From Erinaceus europaeus (taxonomy: Eukaryota > Chordata > Mammalia > Eulipotyphla > Erinaceidae), in contig NC_080164.1 of NCBI RefSeq assembly GCF_950295315.1, positions 108,036,524 to 108,100,523 of the forward strand: 64,000 nt of DNA, written 5' to 3'. The translations under genes and the position numbers were made by a program. Under the pieces are notes generated by a model. That model was not told the DNA's origin and ran no database searches. It worked only from the letters and a program-made list of their open reading frames with translations. Below, in pieces: positions 55,385 to 64,000 of the stretch. Each line of letters begins with the position of its first letter. The stretch's first letter is position 1.

Positions 55385-55645
55385 AAATCCAATATGAGAT
55401 ATGCCATTCTCACGTAAGCAAAAACCAGTTCCCAATTCATGTCATAAATGATAGAAAAACTCATCCACCACAACACTAACATTTAAGCTGACATAGTTTG
55501 ATTCCCTGGATAACTGTAACTCAAGATTGAATTTGTCCTTCATACATATTCATGAATAAGAAGCCTCACACTTGCTTGTCTTGTCAGATTACTCAGATAG
55601 GAAGAACAGACACACTGAAATGAACCTTTATTTATCATCTTTCCT
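55385..55645. other. Unassigned sequence
   Basis: No feature supported. Confidence 0.45.
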
Positions 55646-55649
55646 TTAA

Positions 55650-55805
55650 AAGAAAGACAAGTGATATGAAACAGTGGATCTGGCATTGGACTCTCAAGCA
55701 TGATGTCCCAAATTTGATCCCCAGCAGTGTATGTGGCAGAGTGACACTCGAGTTTTTTTTCCCCTCTCTCTCCTCCTATCTCCCAATAAGTAAATAAATA
55801 AATAA
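55650..55805 (+). mobile_element. SINE type D
   Basis: ATGAAACAGTGGATCTGGCATTGG head, CAAATTTGATCCCCAGCAG B-box region, CTCCTATCTCCC body and an (AAAT)n tail. Related to 50491-50652. Confidence 0.8.
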
Positions 55806-55984
55806 ATAAACAAACTCTTTTTTTAAAAAGTCTAAATACACCAGCCACCATGATTCTTACAATGGGGTGAGACAGTCTTTTGAGTTTATGTTTCATTGAC
55901 AGCTGAAATACAGCCATTTAATACAAAGCCAGGCTGATCTAGAGTCTCTAAGATGTAATGCTCTATTTGTAGACCTATCTACCT

Positions 55985-56060
55985 CACCTTCATCACGGTG
56001 TTATTCACAATAGCCATGAGTTGGAACTAGCACGTGTGCCTGTTGACAGGTAGGTAAAAG
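55985..56060 (+). mobile_element. Old L1 ORF2 scrap
   Basis: GTGTTATTCACAATAGCCATGAG and the following GTGCCTGTTGACAG correspond to the L1 region coding [11 protein letters not shown], strongly diverged. Confidence 0.5.
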
Positions 56061-56071
56061 AAGAGATGGTC

Positions 56072-56318
56072 ATCTGTCCTAGGAAGTCTGGTCAGCATCA
56101 TGCTGGCATCTGGAACCTGGTGGCTAAAAAGAGAGTTAACATACAAAGCCAAGCAAACTGTTGAACAATTTTGGACCTAACGGCTGGAATAGTGCAGATG
56201 AAGTGTTGGGGGGTACTCATTGCAGACTACTGTGTACTTTTGCTTTCAGGTATATATTTTGCCTTAGTTTATGGATACATGTGAACATATGCTCTATCTC
56301 AGCGGACCTGGTCTATAA
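56072..56318 (-). mobile_element. Type II L1 3'-UTR fragment (antisense)
   Basis: CTGTCCTAGGAAGTCTGGTCAGCATCATGC to GGACCTGGTCTAT, colinear with 42230-43220 but lacking both ends. Confidence 0.75.
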
Positions 56319-56374
56319 TCCTTGCCCTTTGCGCCACAAGCGCTTAACCCACTGTGCTACTGCCTGACTCCCTA
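56319..56374 (-). mobile_element. SINE type A head, antisense
   Basis: CCTTGCCCTTTGCGCCACAAGCGCTTAACCCACTGTGCTACTGCC is the complement of a well-preserved SINE head. Confidence 0.75.
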
Positions 56375-56387
56375 TATATATATATTC

Positions 56388-56486
56388 TTAACAGAGCATG
56401 GCCCAGCTTTTGCTTAAGATTTGTTGGGACCTTTAGTGGCTCATGCATGAAAGTTTTTTGCATAACCACTATGTTATCTCCCCACC
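56388..56486 (-). mobile_element. SINE type B, antisense, degraded
   Basis: GCATGGCCCAGCTTTTGC and TTGCATAACCACTATGTTATCTCCCC are the complement of the type B SINE ends. Confidence 0.6.
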
Positions 56487-58052
56487 CTGTGGGCTTGTAA
56501 GTTCTGTGTTTTAAAGTCTGAGGAAGATAGGAGAGAGGAAGACAGGATTAGAACTACTATGGGAACCTACCAAGTCACCAGAGCATCCAGAAACAAAACT
56601 CTGCCCAGACCTTCAGCTCTACCCAGTTGAGAAACTTCTGTAAAGTACAAGAATTATCAAAGATCACCGGAGACCGCAACAAGACGAGACTGGGACTACT
56701 TTGGGAACCTTCCAAGTCACCAGTGAGTGAAAACAAGTGTGGATTGTGGACAGAGAGGAGCCTGAAGAGAGATTCCTGGGGCCAAAGCCCATATCTACTC
56801 CCAAGTGGCTGGTAACAGTCTGGCAGTTTGCCAGTGGAAGAGCCACCTCCAATCTGTTTTACCAACAAAAAGACTGCTGAAGGGAGGAGAGAACTCACCT
56901 AAGACTCACCAAATGCAACTGTGAGTCTCCATTTCCTCCTGCCCTCAGAGGCTGATATTGGGAGGCAGAGAACTGGCCAGGAAACTCAGGAGATCTATAC
57001 TCCTGTGGTCTAGTGGTGGGGCTGTATAATGGGGAGCTTTTCCACCTTGTTCTCCTGATGAGAACACGGTGAATAATTGTCTCAGAACCTACAGACTATA
57101 AACAGACTTGTTGAGAAACTCACAGGGCGCAGCAGTGTTGCCTGGCTTGGCAGAGAAGCTGAATTGAGCCTGAAACTTTGGATCATTGTGGTGTGGGAGT
57201 CTCTTTGCATAACCACTGTATTACCTCTCCCTCCACCCTGCTTTATCTCTTGATCAGGAGTGAGTGATTAATCAAAAAAACATACTTATATGTAAAAAGC
57301 CCTCAGGCTACTGTAGCCTACAAGGAAGAAAAAGAACAAAAGAGGCTTTAACAGCCACTTTCCTTCAACTCAGGGATTGAGATAACATTGAAACAACTGT
57401 TATTTCCACAACTTTGGACTCTTTGAGTGCCTTACTTAAACACAAGTCAATCCAGACAAGAATGATCAGTGGACTGAAAAGTGCTGAGAGAAGGACCTCA
57501 TAACACACTGTAATAATAGTTAAATTAAGAAAAAACATTGGAGAAAGGAACCAGGACAAATGTTCAGCTAAAATCCTCCCAAAGGTAGAAACACAGGAAA
57601 ATAAGATCAACATCCAAATGCTAACTAAGGTATTAGTCACAGGAGTGAAGAAAGAGTTTGAAAGTAATTTCATCAGAAATGCAGAAACAACAAATGAGAC
57701 TCTGAAAGAAAGCACTAAGTATCTCAAGGTAATTAGAGAGCTGAAAGCTGAAATAGCTGAGCTAAAAACACAACTAGCTGAACAAGCTAATATAGTATCA
57801 GAACAGGGTAACAAAATAGCTGAGCAACAGAAGGGAGAGAGAATAGAATAAATGAGGCAGAAAACAGAATTAGCAAAAATCTAGGATGAATTAGAGACAA
57901 TTAAAAAAGGAAGTAGGAGATCTCAAAAAGTAGATTAAGGGTTACAGAAAAGAACAACAGAGATATGTGGGATAACTTCAAAATAAATAATACACACATT
58001 ATAGGCATACCAGAGAGAGAAAGAGAGGGATGGGAAGAAAGCATTCTACAGG

Positions 58053-58345
58053 GGAGTCAGGTGGTAGTGCCCCGTGTTAAATGCACATGGTAGAAAGTGC
58101 AAGGACCAGTGTAAGGATTCCATATTGAGCCCCTGGCTCCCCATCTGCAGGGGAATCACTTCACAAGGGGTGAAGCATGTCTGCAGGTATCTATCTTTCT
58201 CTCTCCCTCTCTGTCTTCTCCTCTTCTCTCCATTTCTCTCTGTCTTATCCAACAACAACAATGACAACAAGAATAACTACAACAATAAAACAACAAGGGC
58301 AACAAAAGGGAATAAATAAATAAATATTAGAGAAAGAGAGAAATA

Positions 58346-58369
<24 letters not shown>
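58053..58369 (+). mobile_element. tRNA-derived SINE (type A) in ORF1, with TSD
   Basis: GGAGTCAGGTGGTAGTGCCC head, degraded B-box, TC-rich body, CAACAACAATGACAACAAGAA spacer and a (GAAA)n tail at 58335-58369. AAGAAAGCATTCTACAGG at 58035-58052 and 58370-58387 is an exact 18-bp TSD. Confidence 0.92.
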
Positions 58370-58376
<7 letters not shown>

Positions 58377-58539
58377 CATTCTACAGGACATAACAGATAA
58401 GAATTACTAGTCTAGACAACACAAAAAACATAAAGTTTCAAGAAGCCCAGAGGGTCCCAAACAGAATTAACCCAGACTTAAAGACATCAAGACACATAAT
58501 ATTTAGAAGGGAAAGGATTAAGGAGAAAGAAAGGGTCCT

Positions 58540-58832
58540 GAGAGTCGAGCAATAGCACAGTGGATTAAGTGCATGAGGCACAAAGTGCAAGGACAGGCAT
58601 AAGGATTCCAGTTGCGACCCCGGCTCCCCACCTGTAGGGGAGTTGCTTCACAAGTGGTGAAACAGGTCTGCAAGTGTCTATCTTTCTCTCCCCCTCTCTG
58701 TCTTCCCCTCCTCTCTCTGCCCTATCCAACAATGACAGCATCAATAGCAACAATAATAACTACAACAACAATAAAATAAAAAAACAAGGGCAACAAAAAG
58801 GAAATAAATAATTTTTTTAAAAAAGAACTCAC

Positions 58833-58862
<30 letters not shown>
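58540..58862 (+). mobile_element. tRNA-derived SINE (type A) in ORF1
   Basis: GAGTCGAGCAATAGCACAGTGG head, CAGTTGCGACCCCGGCTCCCC, linker, TC body, CAACAACAATAAAATAAAAAAAC spacer and a poly(A) of about 24 A at 58840-58864. GGGTCCTGA before it and GGATCCTGA after it may be the TSD. Confidence 0.88.
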
Positions 58863-58869
<7 letters not shown>

Positions 58870-59199
58870 CTGAAGGCTGCAACAGAAAAACAAAGAGTCA
58901 CCTACAGAGGAAAACCCGTAAGATTAGCAGCATACTTCTCCACACAAACACTACAGGCCAGAAGAGAATGGCAAGGTATCTATCAAGTGCTCAATGAGAA
59001 AGGCTTTCAACCAAGACTACCGTATCCTGCTAGATAGTCATTCAGACTGGATGGAGGCATAAAAACCTCTCTGACAAGCAACAGTTGAAGGAATCAACAA
59101 TCAGCAAGCCTTCCCTGAAAAAAGTTCTGAAGTGTCTTCTGTAAATAATCAGATCACCATAAACATGCCATACATCAGAACACTGTAAAAACTACAATA

Positions 59200-59463
59200 A
59201 TGACATTAAAATATTTTCAGTTTTAATATCAATAAATGTCAACTGCCTGAATTCACCTATTAAAATGCACAGAGTAGGAAGATGGATCAGAAAACACAAC
59301 CTAACCATATGTTTTCTGTGGGAATTCCACCTAACTCAACCAAACAAACACAGACTCAAAATAAAAGGATGGAAAGCTATCATACAGGCAGATAGACCAC
59401 AAAAAAGGGCAGGAACAGCTATGTTCATGTCTGACATGATAGACCTTAAAATAAAATTTTTAA
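59200..59463 (+). pseudogene. L1 ORF2p N-terminal fragment
   Basis: It starts at ATG 59200, with an early stop (FQF-stop) near 59223. The frame at 59265-59531 shows RVGRWIRKHNLTICFLWE and IQADRPQKRAGTAMFMSDM, the endonuclease N-terminal third only. Confidence 0.8.
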
Positions 59464-59477
59464 AAAATCTCTCCCCT

Positions 59478-60062
59478 GATCAAGCTTTCTGGTCCTTTTT
59501 GCAGTCACGATATCATCTCCCCAGACAATAACTTGGATCCACCTGCATATCAGATGTCAGGTTCAGAAAAGAAAGAAAAAAAAAAAACACTAGTATAGTC
59601 ACGAGCCTTGTGGAATATAACTAAAATAGGCCTACTAACATCTAAAAAATGGAGACCCCCAAATCTTCATTTGCACTATTCCAGCCTTTAGGTTCATGAT
59701 TAGTCAACAATTTGTTTGGCTCTGTATGTTAACTCTTCTTTCAGCCACCAGGTTCCAGATGGTACCATGATGCCAACTGGACTTCCCTGGGCATACGACC
59801 CCACCAATGTGTCCTCGAGCTCTGCTTCCCCAAAGCTCTGCCCCACTAAGGAAAAAGAAAGGCAGGCTGGGAGTATGGAATTGACCTGTCAATGCCTATG
59901 TTCAGCAGGTAAACAATTACAGAAGCCAGACCTTCCACCTTCTGCACTCCATAATGTCCCTTGGTCCATGCTCCCAGAGGGATAAGGAATAGGAAAGCTA
60001 TCAGGGGAGAGGATGGGATACGGAGTTCTGGTGGTGGGAACTTTGTGAAATTGTACCCCTCA
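59478..60062 (+). mobile_element. Type II L1 3' UTR, sense
   Basis: CTGATCAAGCTTTCTGGTCC to GGTGGGAACTTTGTGAAATTG, colinear with the reverse of 6113-6770. The copy ends without its poly(A) and meets an opposite copy at about 60065. Confidence 0.82.
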
Positions 60063-60064
60063 TA

Positions 60065-63000
60065 TTCTTTTTGTTTTTTTTTTTATGTAAGAAAGGATTA
60101 ATGAACAAAACCATAAGGTAGGAGGGGTACAACTCCACACAATTCCCACCAGCCAATCTCCATAACACACCCCCTCCCCTGATAGCTTTCCCATTCTCTA
60201 TCCCTCTGAGAACATGGACCAGGGTCATTGAGGGTTGCAGAAAGTAGAAGGTCTGGCTTCTGTAATTGCTTCCCCGCTGAACATGGGCGTTGACTGGTCG
60301 GTCCATACTCCAGTCTGCCTCTCTCTTTCCCTAGTAGGATGTGTCTCTGGGGAAGCTGAGCTCCAGGACACACGTGAAGTCTCTGGACACAGTCTGAGGT
60401 GAAGCATGTTGAGGTGGCAATCGTTGCATTGGTTAGGTTGTGATCGGCGGATGCAATATTATTTGGTATGGATTGGGAGACGCATACGGGAAAGTGGGCC
60501 CTATCCAAGGGTACCAGGACTGGGGGAAGTAGGGGCTTTATAGTGGAGATGTGAGGTTCCTGCTGTCTTAGGGTTCAAAAAGACAATCGACAGTTAATGT
60601 TATCATCACATTATTTGGTGACTGGGTTAACTTTGAAAAGTCCTTTTGTTAGGGTTTGCTGTACAGTATCCAGTATCTTGTATATAGCTGTGCTATTGGA
60701 TGCTTCTAATCTACTTGGTCTAATCTACTTCTAATCTACTTGGTCTACTTAGTACACTTGGCCCAGGAAGCTGCATGTCTACCCCTCACCACAGGGTTTT
60801 TACTTTGGTTTTTACTTACAATTTGATCAAGTCCTGCTTTTGTTTCCCTTTCAGATCTTCTTCCTCAACTTCTGTTGATGAGTGGGATCATCCCATACTC
60901 ATCTTTATCTTTCTGACTTAGTTCACTTAACATAATTCCTTCCAAGATGGGTCAGAGAAGGTGGGTTCATTGTTCTTGATAGCTGCGTTGTATTCCATTG
61001 TGTATATATACCACAGCTTTCTCAGCCACTCATCTGTTGTTGGGCACCTGGGTTGCTTCCAGGTTTTAGCTATTATGAATTGTGCTGCTATGAACATAGG
61101 AGTACACACCTCTTTTTGGTTTTGGTGTTATGGAGTCCTTGGGGTATAACCCCAGGACAGGAATTACTGGATCATATGGAAGGTCCATGTCTAGCCTTCT
61201 GAGAGTTTTCCAGACTGCTCTCCACAGAGGCTGTACCAATTTACATTCCCACCAGCAATGTAAAAGGGTTCCTCTGTCCCCACATCCTCTCCAGCATTTG
61301 TTGCTGCTGTCCTTTTTGATGTATGCCATTCTTACAGGAGTGAGGTGGTATCTTAGTGTTGTCTTAATTTGCATTTCTCTGACAATCAGTGACCTAGAGC
61401 AGTTTTTCATATGTTTGTTAGCCTTTTGGATCTCCTCTGAGGTGAATGTTTTGTTCATATCCTCTGCCCATTTTTGGATGGGGTCATTTGCTTTTTTGGT
61501 GCTAAGTTTGCTGAGCTCTTTATATATTTTGGTGATTAGTTTCTTGTCTGATGTCTGGCATGTGAATATCTTCTCCCATTCTGTGAGGGGTCTCTCTGTT
61601 TGTTTAATAGTTTCTTTGGATGTGCAGAAGCTTTGGAATTTGATGTAGTCCCATTGGTTTGTTTCTGCTTTAGTCTTCCTTGCAAATGGGTGTGATTCAT
61701 CAAAGATGTCCTTGAGGTGTAGGTGGGAAAGTGTTTACCAATGTTTTCCTCTAAATATTTGATTGTTTCTGGTCTGACATCTAGGTCTTTGATCCATTTG
61801 GAGTTGATTTTTGTTTCTGGTGAGATAAATTGGCTCAATTTCATTCTTCTGCATGTTACAACCCAGTTTTCCCAGCACCATTTATTGAAGAGAGCCTGAT
61901 TCTTCCATTTAATGCTTTGGGCCCCCTTATCAAAGATTAGATGTCCATAGGTGTGGGGATTTATTTCTGGGCTTTCGAATCTGTTCCACAGGTCTGTGTG
62001 CCTATTTTTGTTCCGGTACCATGCTGTTTTGATGATGATGGCTTTATAATATAGTTTAAGGTCTGGAAGTGTGGTGCCTCCATTTCTGTTTCTTTTCCTC
62101 AAGATGGTTTTGGCTATTCTAGGTGTTTTCAGGTTCCAGATAAATGATTGTAGTGTTTGTTCTATTCTCTTAAAGAAGCCTGGTGGAACTTTGATGGGTA
62201 TTGCATTAAATTTGTATATGGCTCTGGGGAGAATATTCATTTTGATGATATTTATTCTTCCAATACATGAGCATGGGATATCTTTCCATTTCTTGGTATC
62301 AGTTTCTATTTCCTTGAGTAGCGACTCATAGTTTTCAGCATACAAGTCTTTCACTTCTTTGGTCAACTTTATTCCTAGGTATTTGATTGATTTTGCTGAA
62401 ACAGTAAATGGGAGTGATTTTTGGATGTCTTCTTCTTCAGATTTAATGTTTGCATAAAGAAATGCCACTGATTTTTGTACATTGATTTTGTAGCCTGATA
62501 CCTTGCTATATTGCCTAATAACTTCCAGTAATTTTCTGCTGGATTCTTTAGGTCTTTCTATGTATACTATCATATCATCTGCAAATAGTGAGAGCTTGAC
62601 TTCTTCCCTTCCAATCTGTATTCCTTTTATTTCTTTTTCTTGCCTGATTGCTATGGCAAGAACTTCCAATACTATGTTGAAGAGTAACGGTGACAGTGGA
62701 CAGCCCTGTCTAGTCCCCGATCTGAGGGGGAATGCTTTCAGCTTCTCTCCATTGAGTATGATGTTAGCTGTAGGTCTATAGCTATATATAGACTCCACTA
62801 TCTTTAGGAATTTTCCGTCTATTCCCATTTTTTGGTAGAGTTTTGAGCATGAACGGGTGTCGGATTTTGTCAAAGGCTTTCTCTGCATCTATTGAGATAA
62901 TCATGTGGTTTTTGGCTTTGCTTTTATTGATGTGGTGAATGACACTGATTGACTTACAGATGTTGAACCAGCCTTGCATTCCTGGGATAAATCCCACTTG

Positions 63001-64000
63001 GTCGTGATGAACAATCTTTTTGATATGTTGCTGTATCCGGTTGGCCAAGATCTTGTTTAATATTTTGGCATCTATGTTCATCAGAGATATTGGTCTGTAG
63101 TTTTCCTTTTTTGTTCTGTCCCTATCAGTTTTTGGTATCAGGGTGATATTGGCTTCATAGAAGGTGGAAGGGAGTATTCCTGTTTCTTCAATCTTATGGA
63201 ATAGCTTAAGAAGTATGGGTTTTAACTGTTTCCTGAAAGTTTTGTAGAATTCGTTTGTGAAGCCATCTGGTCCAGGACTTTTGTTGTTGGGGAGATTCTT
63301 AATAACGGTTTCAATTTCTTTGTCTGTGATTGGTGCATTTAGATTTTGTAGTTCTTCTTGGTTCAGTTTTGGAAGGGAATAGGTTTCTAGGAATTGTTCC
63401 ATTTCTTCCAGATTCTCTAGCTTGGTGGCATATAGTTCTTTATAGAAGGTTCGCAGGATTCTCTGGATTTCTGTGGTGTCAGTTGTGATATCTCCTCCAT
63501 CGTTTACAATTCTATTAAATTGAGTCTTCTCTCTTTTTTGTTTGGTGAGTCTGGCTAGGGGTTTGTCAATTTTGTTTAATCTTTCAAAGAACCAACATTT
63601 GTCTTCATTGATCTTTTGTATGGTTCTTTTATTTTCGATATTGTTTATTTCTGCTCTAACTTTAGTGATTTCTGTCCTTCTGATTGCTTTAGGGTTCCTT
63701 TGTTCCTCTTCCTCTAAGTCCTTGAGGTGTGCAGTAAGGTCATTCTTTTGAATTTCTTCTTGGTGTTTAATATGTGATTGTATGGCTATAAGTTTCCCTC
63801 TCAGTACTGCTTTAGCTGTGTCCCAAATATTTTAATAGGCTGTGTCTTCATTTTCATTAGTTTCCAGGAACATTTGAATTTCCTGCTTGAGTGAGTCTCT
63901 GACCCAGTGGTTCTTAAGGAGCATGTTGTTTAGTTTCCAAATTCTCTGTCTTTTAATTATTTTCTGTTTGTTGTTAAATGTTAGTTTTACTCCACTGTGG
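60065..64000 (-). mobile_element. L1, type II (antisense), continuing beyond the window
   Basis: Poly(A) as T's at 60070-60083. The UTR (60084-60864) runs without an internal A-tract into ORF2 (60865 to beyond 64000). The UTR has deletions relative to 34131-35480, for example near 60372 and between 60740 and 60770, where a short TCTAATCTACTTGG motif is repeated. This copy links the type II UTR physically to a long, relatively well-preserved ORF2. Confidence 0.9.
60865..64000 (-). pseudogene. L1 ORF2p, partial, longest open segments in the window
   Basis: The minus-strand frame 61536-62888 (450 residues) contains [19 protein letters not shown] ([15 protein letters not shown]), [16 protein letters not shown] and [13 protein letters not shown] frameshift near 62800 leads to 62782-63402 ([35 protein letters not shown]). 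Further breaks near 61480 precede the C-terminal frames 61066-61458 and 60927-61109. The RT catalytic residues look intact, but the frame does not. Confidence 0.9.

Larger units (their letters stand above)
57512..59144 (+). pseudogene. L1 ORF1p, start lost, two SINE insertions
   Basis: At the expected start the sequence reads ATAG instead of ATGG. The coiled-coil segment is open at 57618-57851 (VIRELKAEIAELKTQLAEQA). A type A SINE splits the RRM region at 58053-58369, and another at 58540-58860 separates it from the C-terminal domain (59037 region, QARREWQGIYQVLNEKGFQP). The stop is TAA at 59142-59144. Confidence 0.82.
56520..59463 (+). mobile_element. L1, type I-like: 5' UTR, ORF1 and start of ORF2
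   Basis: The 5' UTR aligns with 49068-49836. ORF1 covers about 57512-59144 including two nested SINEs, and ORF2 starts at 59200 and ends abruptly at 59463. After that point the sequence is distal L1 3' UTR (59478-60062). This may be an internal deletion of the same element or an independent insertion. An apparent 5'-UTR partial duplication (CAAGTCACCAG occurs at about 56570 and 56710) is present. Confidence 0.82.

Noticed and set aside
55007..55435. 142- and 124-codon Phe/Pro/Ser-rich frames
   Set aside because: They are translations of GGAA repeats; nearly the same protein appears in two frames.

Overview
The window is repeat-dense mammalian nuclear DNA, with no bacterial or plasmid features and no host protein-coding gene that I can recognise. 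tRNA-derived SINEs with a pyrimidine-rich body and a shared 3' tail, a second and a third SINE type, and hedgehog-like LINE-1s together suggest an erinaceid (hedgehog, Erinaceus-like) genome. That assignment rests on recalled family resemblance, not on a search. Almost every long open frame is a piece of a LINE-1 (L1) ORF1 or ORF2, an endogenous retrovirus, or a low-complexity tract.

Layout. 0-3.6 kb: three or four L1 pieces, one broken by an (AAGGG)n array. 3.9-7.1 kb: a pentanucleotide array with a nested SINE, then an ancient antisense L1 carrying two SINEs and a clean L1 3'-end insertion with an 18-bp target-site duplication (TSD). 7.1-13 kb: mostly unique DNA with SINEs, old L1 3' ends and a 5S rRNA retropseudogene with a perfect 16-bp TSD. 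13.1-17.6 kb: two L1s lying head to head, a (GAA)n block and a further L1 end. 17.6-21.3 kb: unique DNA, SINEs, an old L1 3' UTR with a younger one nested in it, and a GC-rich putative solo LTR. 21.4-27.2 kb: a near full-length antisense L1 with 5' UTR, ORF1, ORF2 and 3' end. 27.7-33.0 kb: a class II (betaretrovirus-like) provirus with two LTRs, a 6-bp TSD, a Lys-type primer site and a large gag-pro-pol deletion. 33.1-37.4 kb: L1s with long 3' UTRs and an L1 lacking nearly all of ORF2. 37.4-49 kb: low-gene-content sequence with many SINEs. 49.1-53.5 kb: a sense L1 with 5' UTR, ORF1 and most of ORF2 but no 3' end. 53.5-60 kb: SINEs, a MIR, GGAA repeats and another 5'-complete L1. 60.1-64 kb: an antisense L1 with a long 3' UTR that runs off the window end.

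Two L1 lineages can be told apart by their 3' UTRs. Type I has a short UTR ending in an AATAAAG(A) motif. Type II has a UTR of about 1.3 kb or more, and its distal ~450-900 bp, as 5'-truncated copies, is the commonest non-SINE repeat here. All four L1 5' UTRs visible carry an antisense copy of a tRNA-SINE head, which is the most interesting structural observation.

Nothing here is a clear new molecular system. The best leads are the chimeric L1 5' UTR, the long-3'-UTR L1 lineage, the tailless 5S retrocopy and the defective class II provirus.
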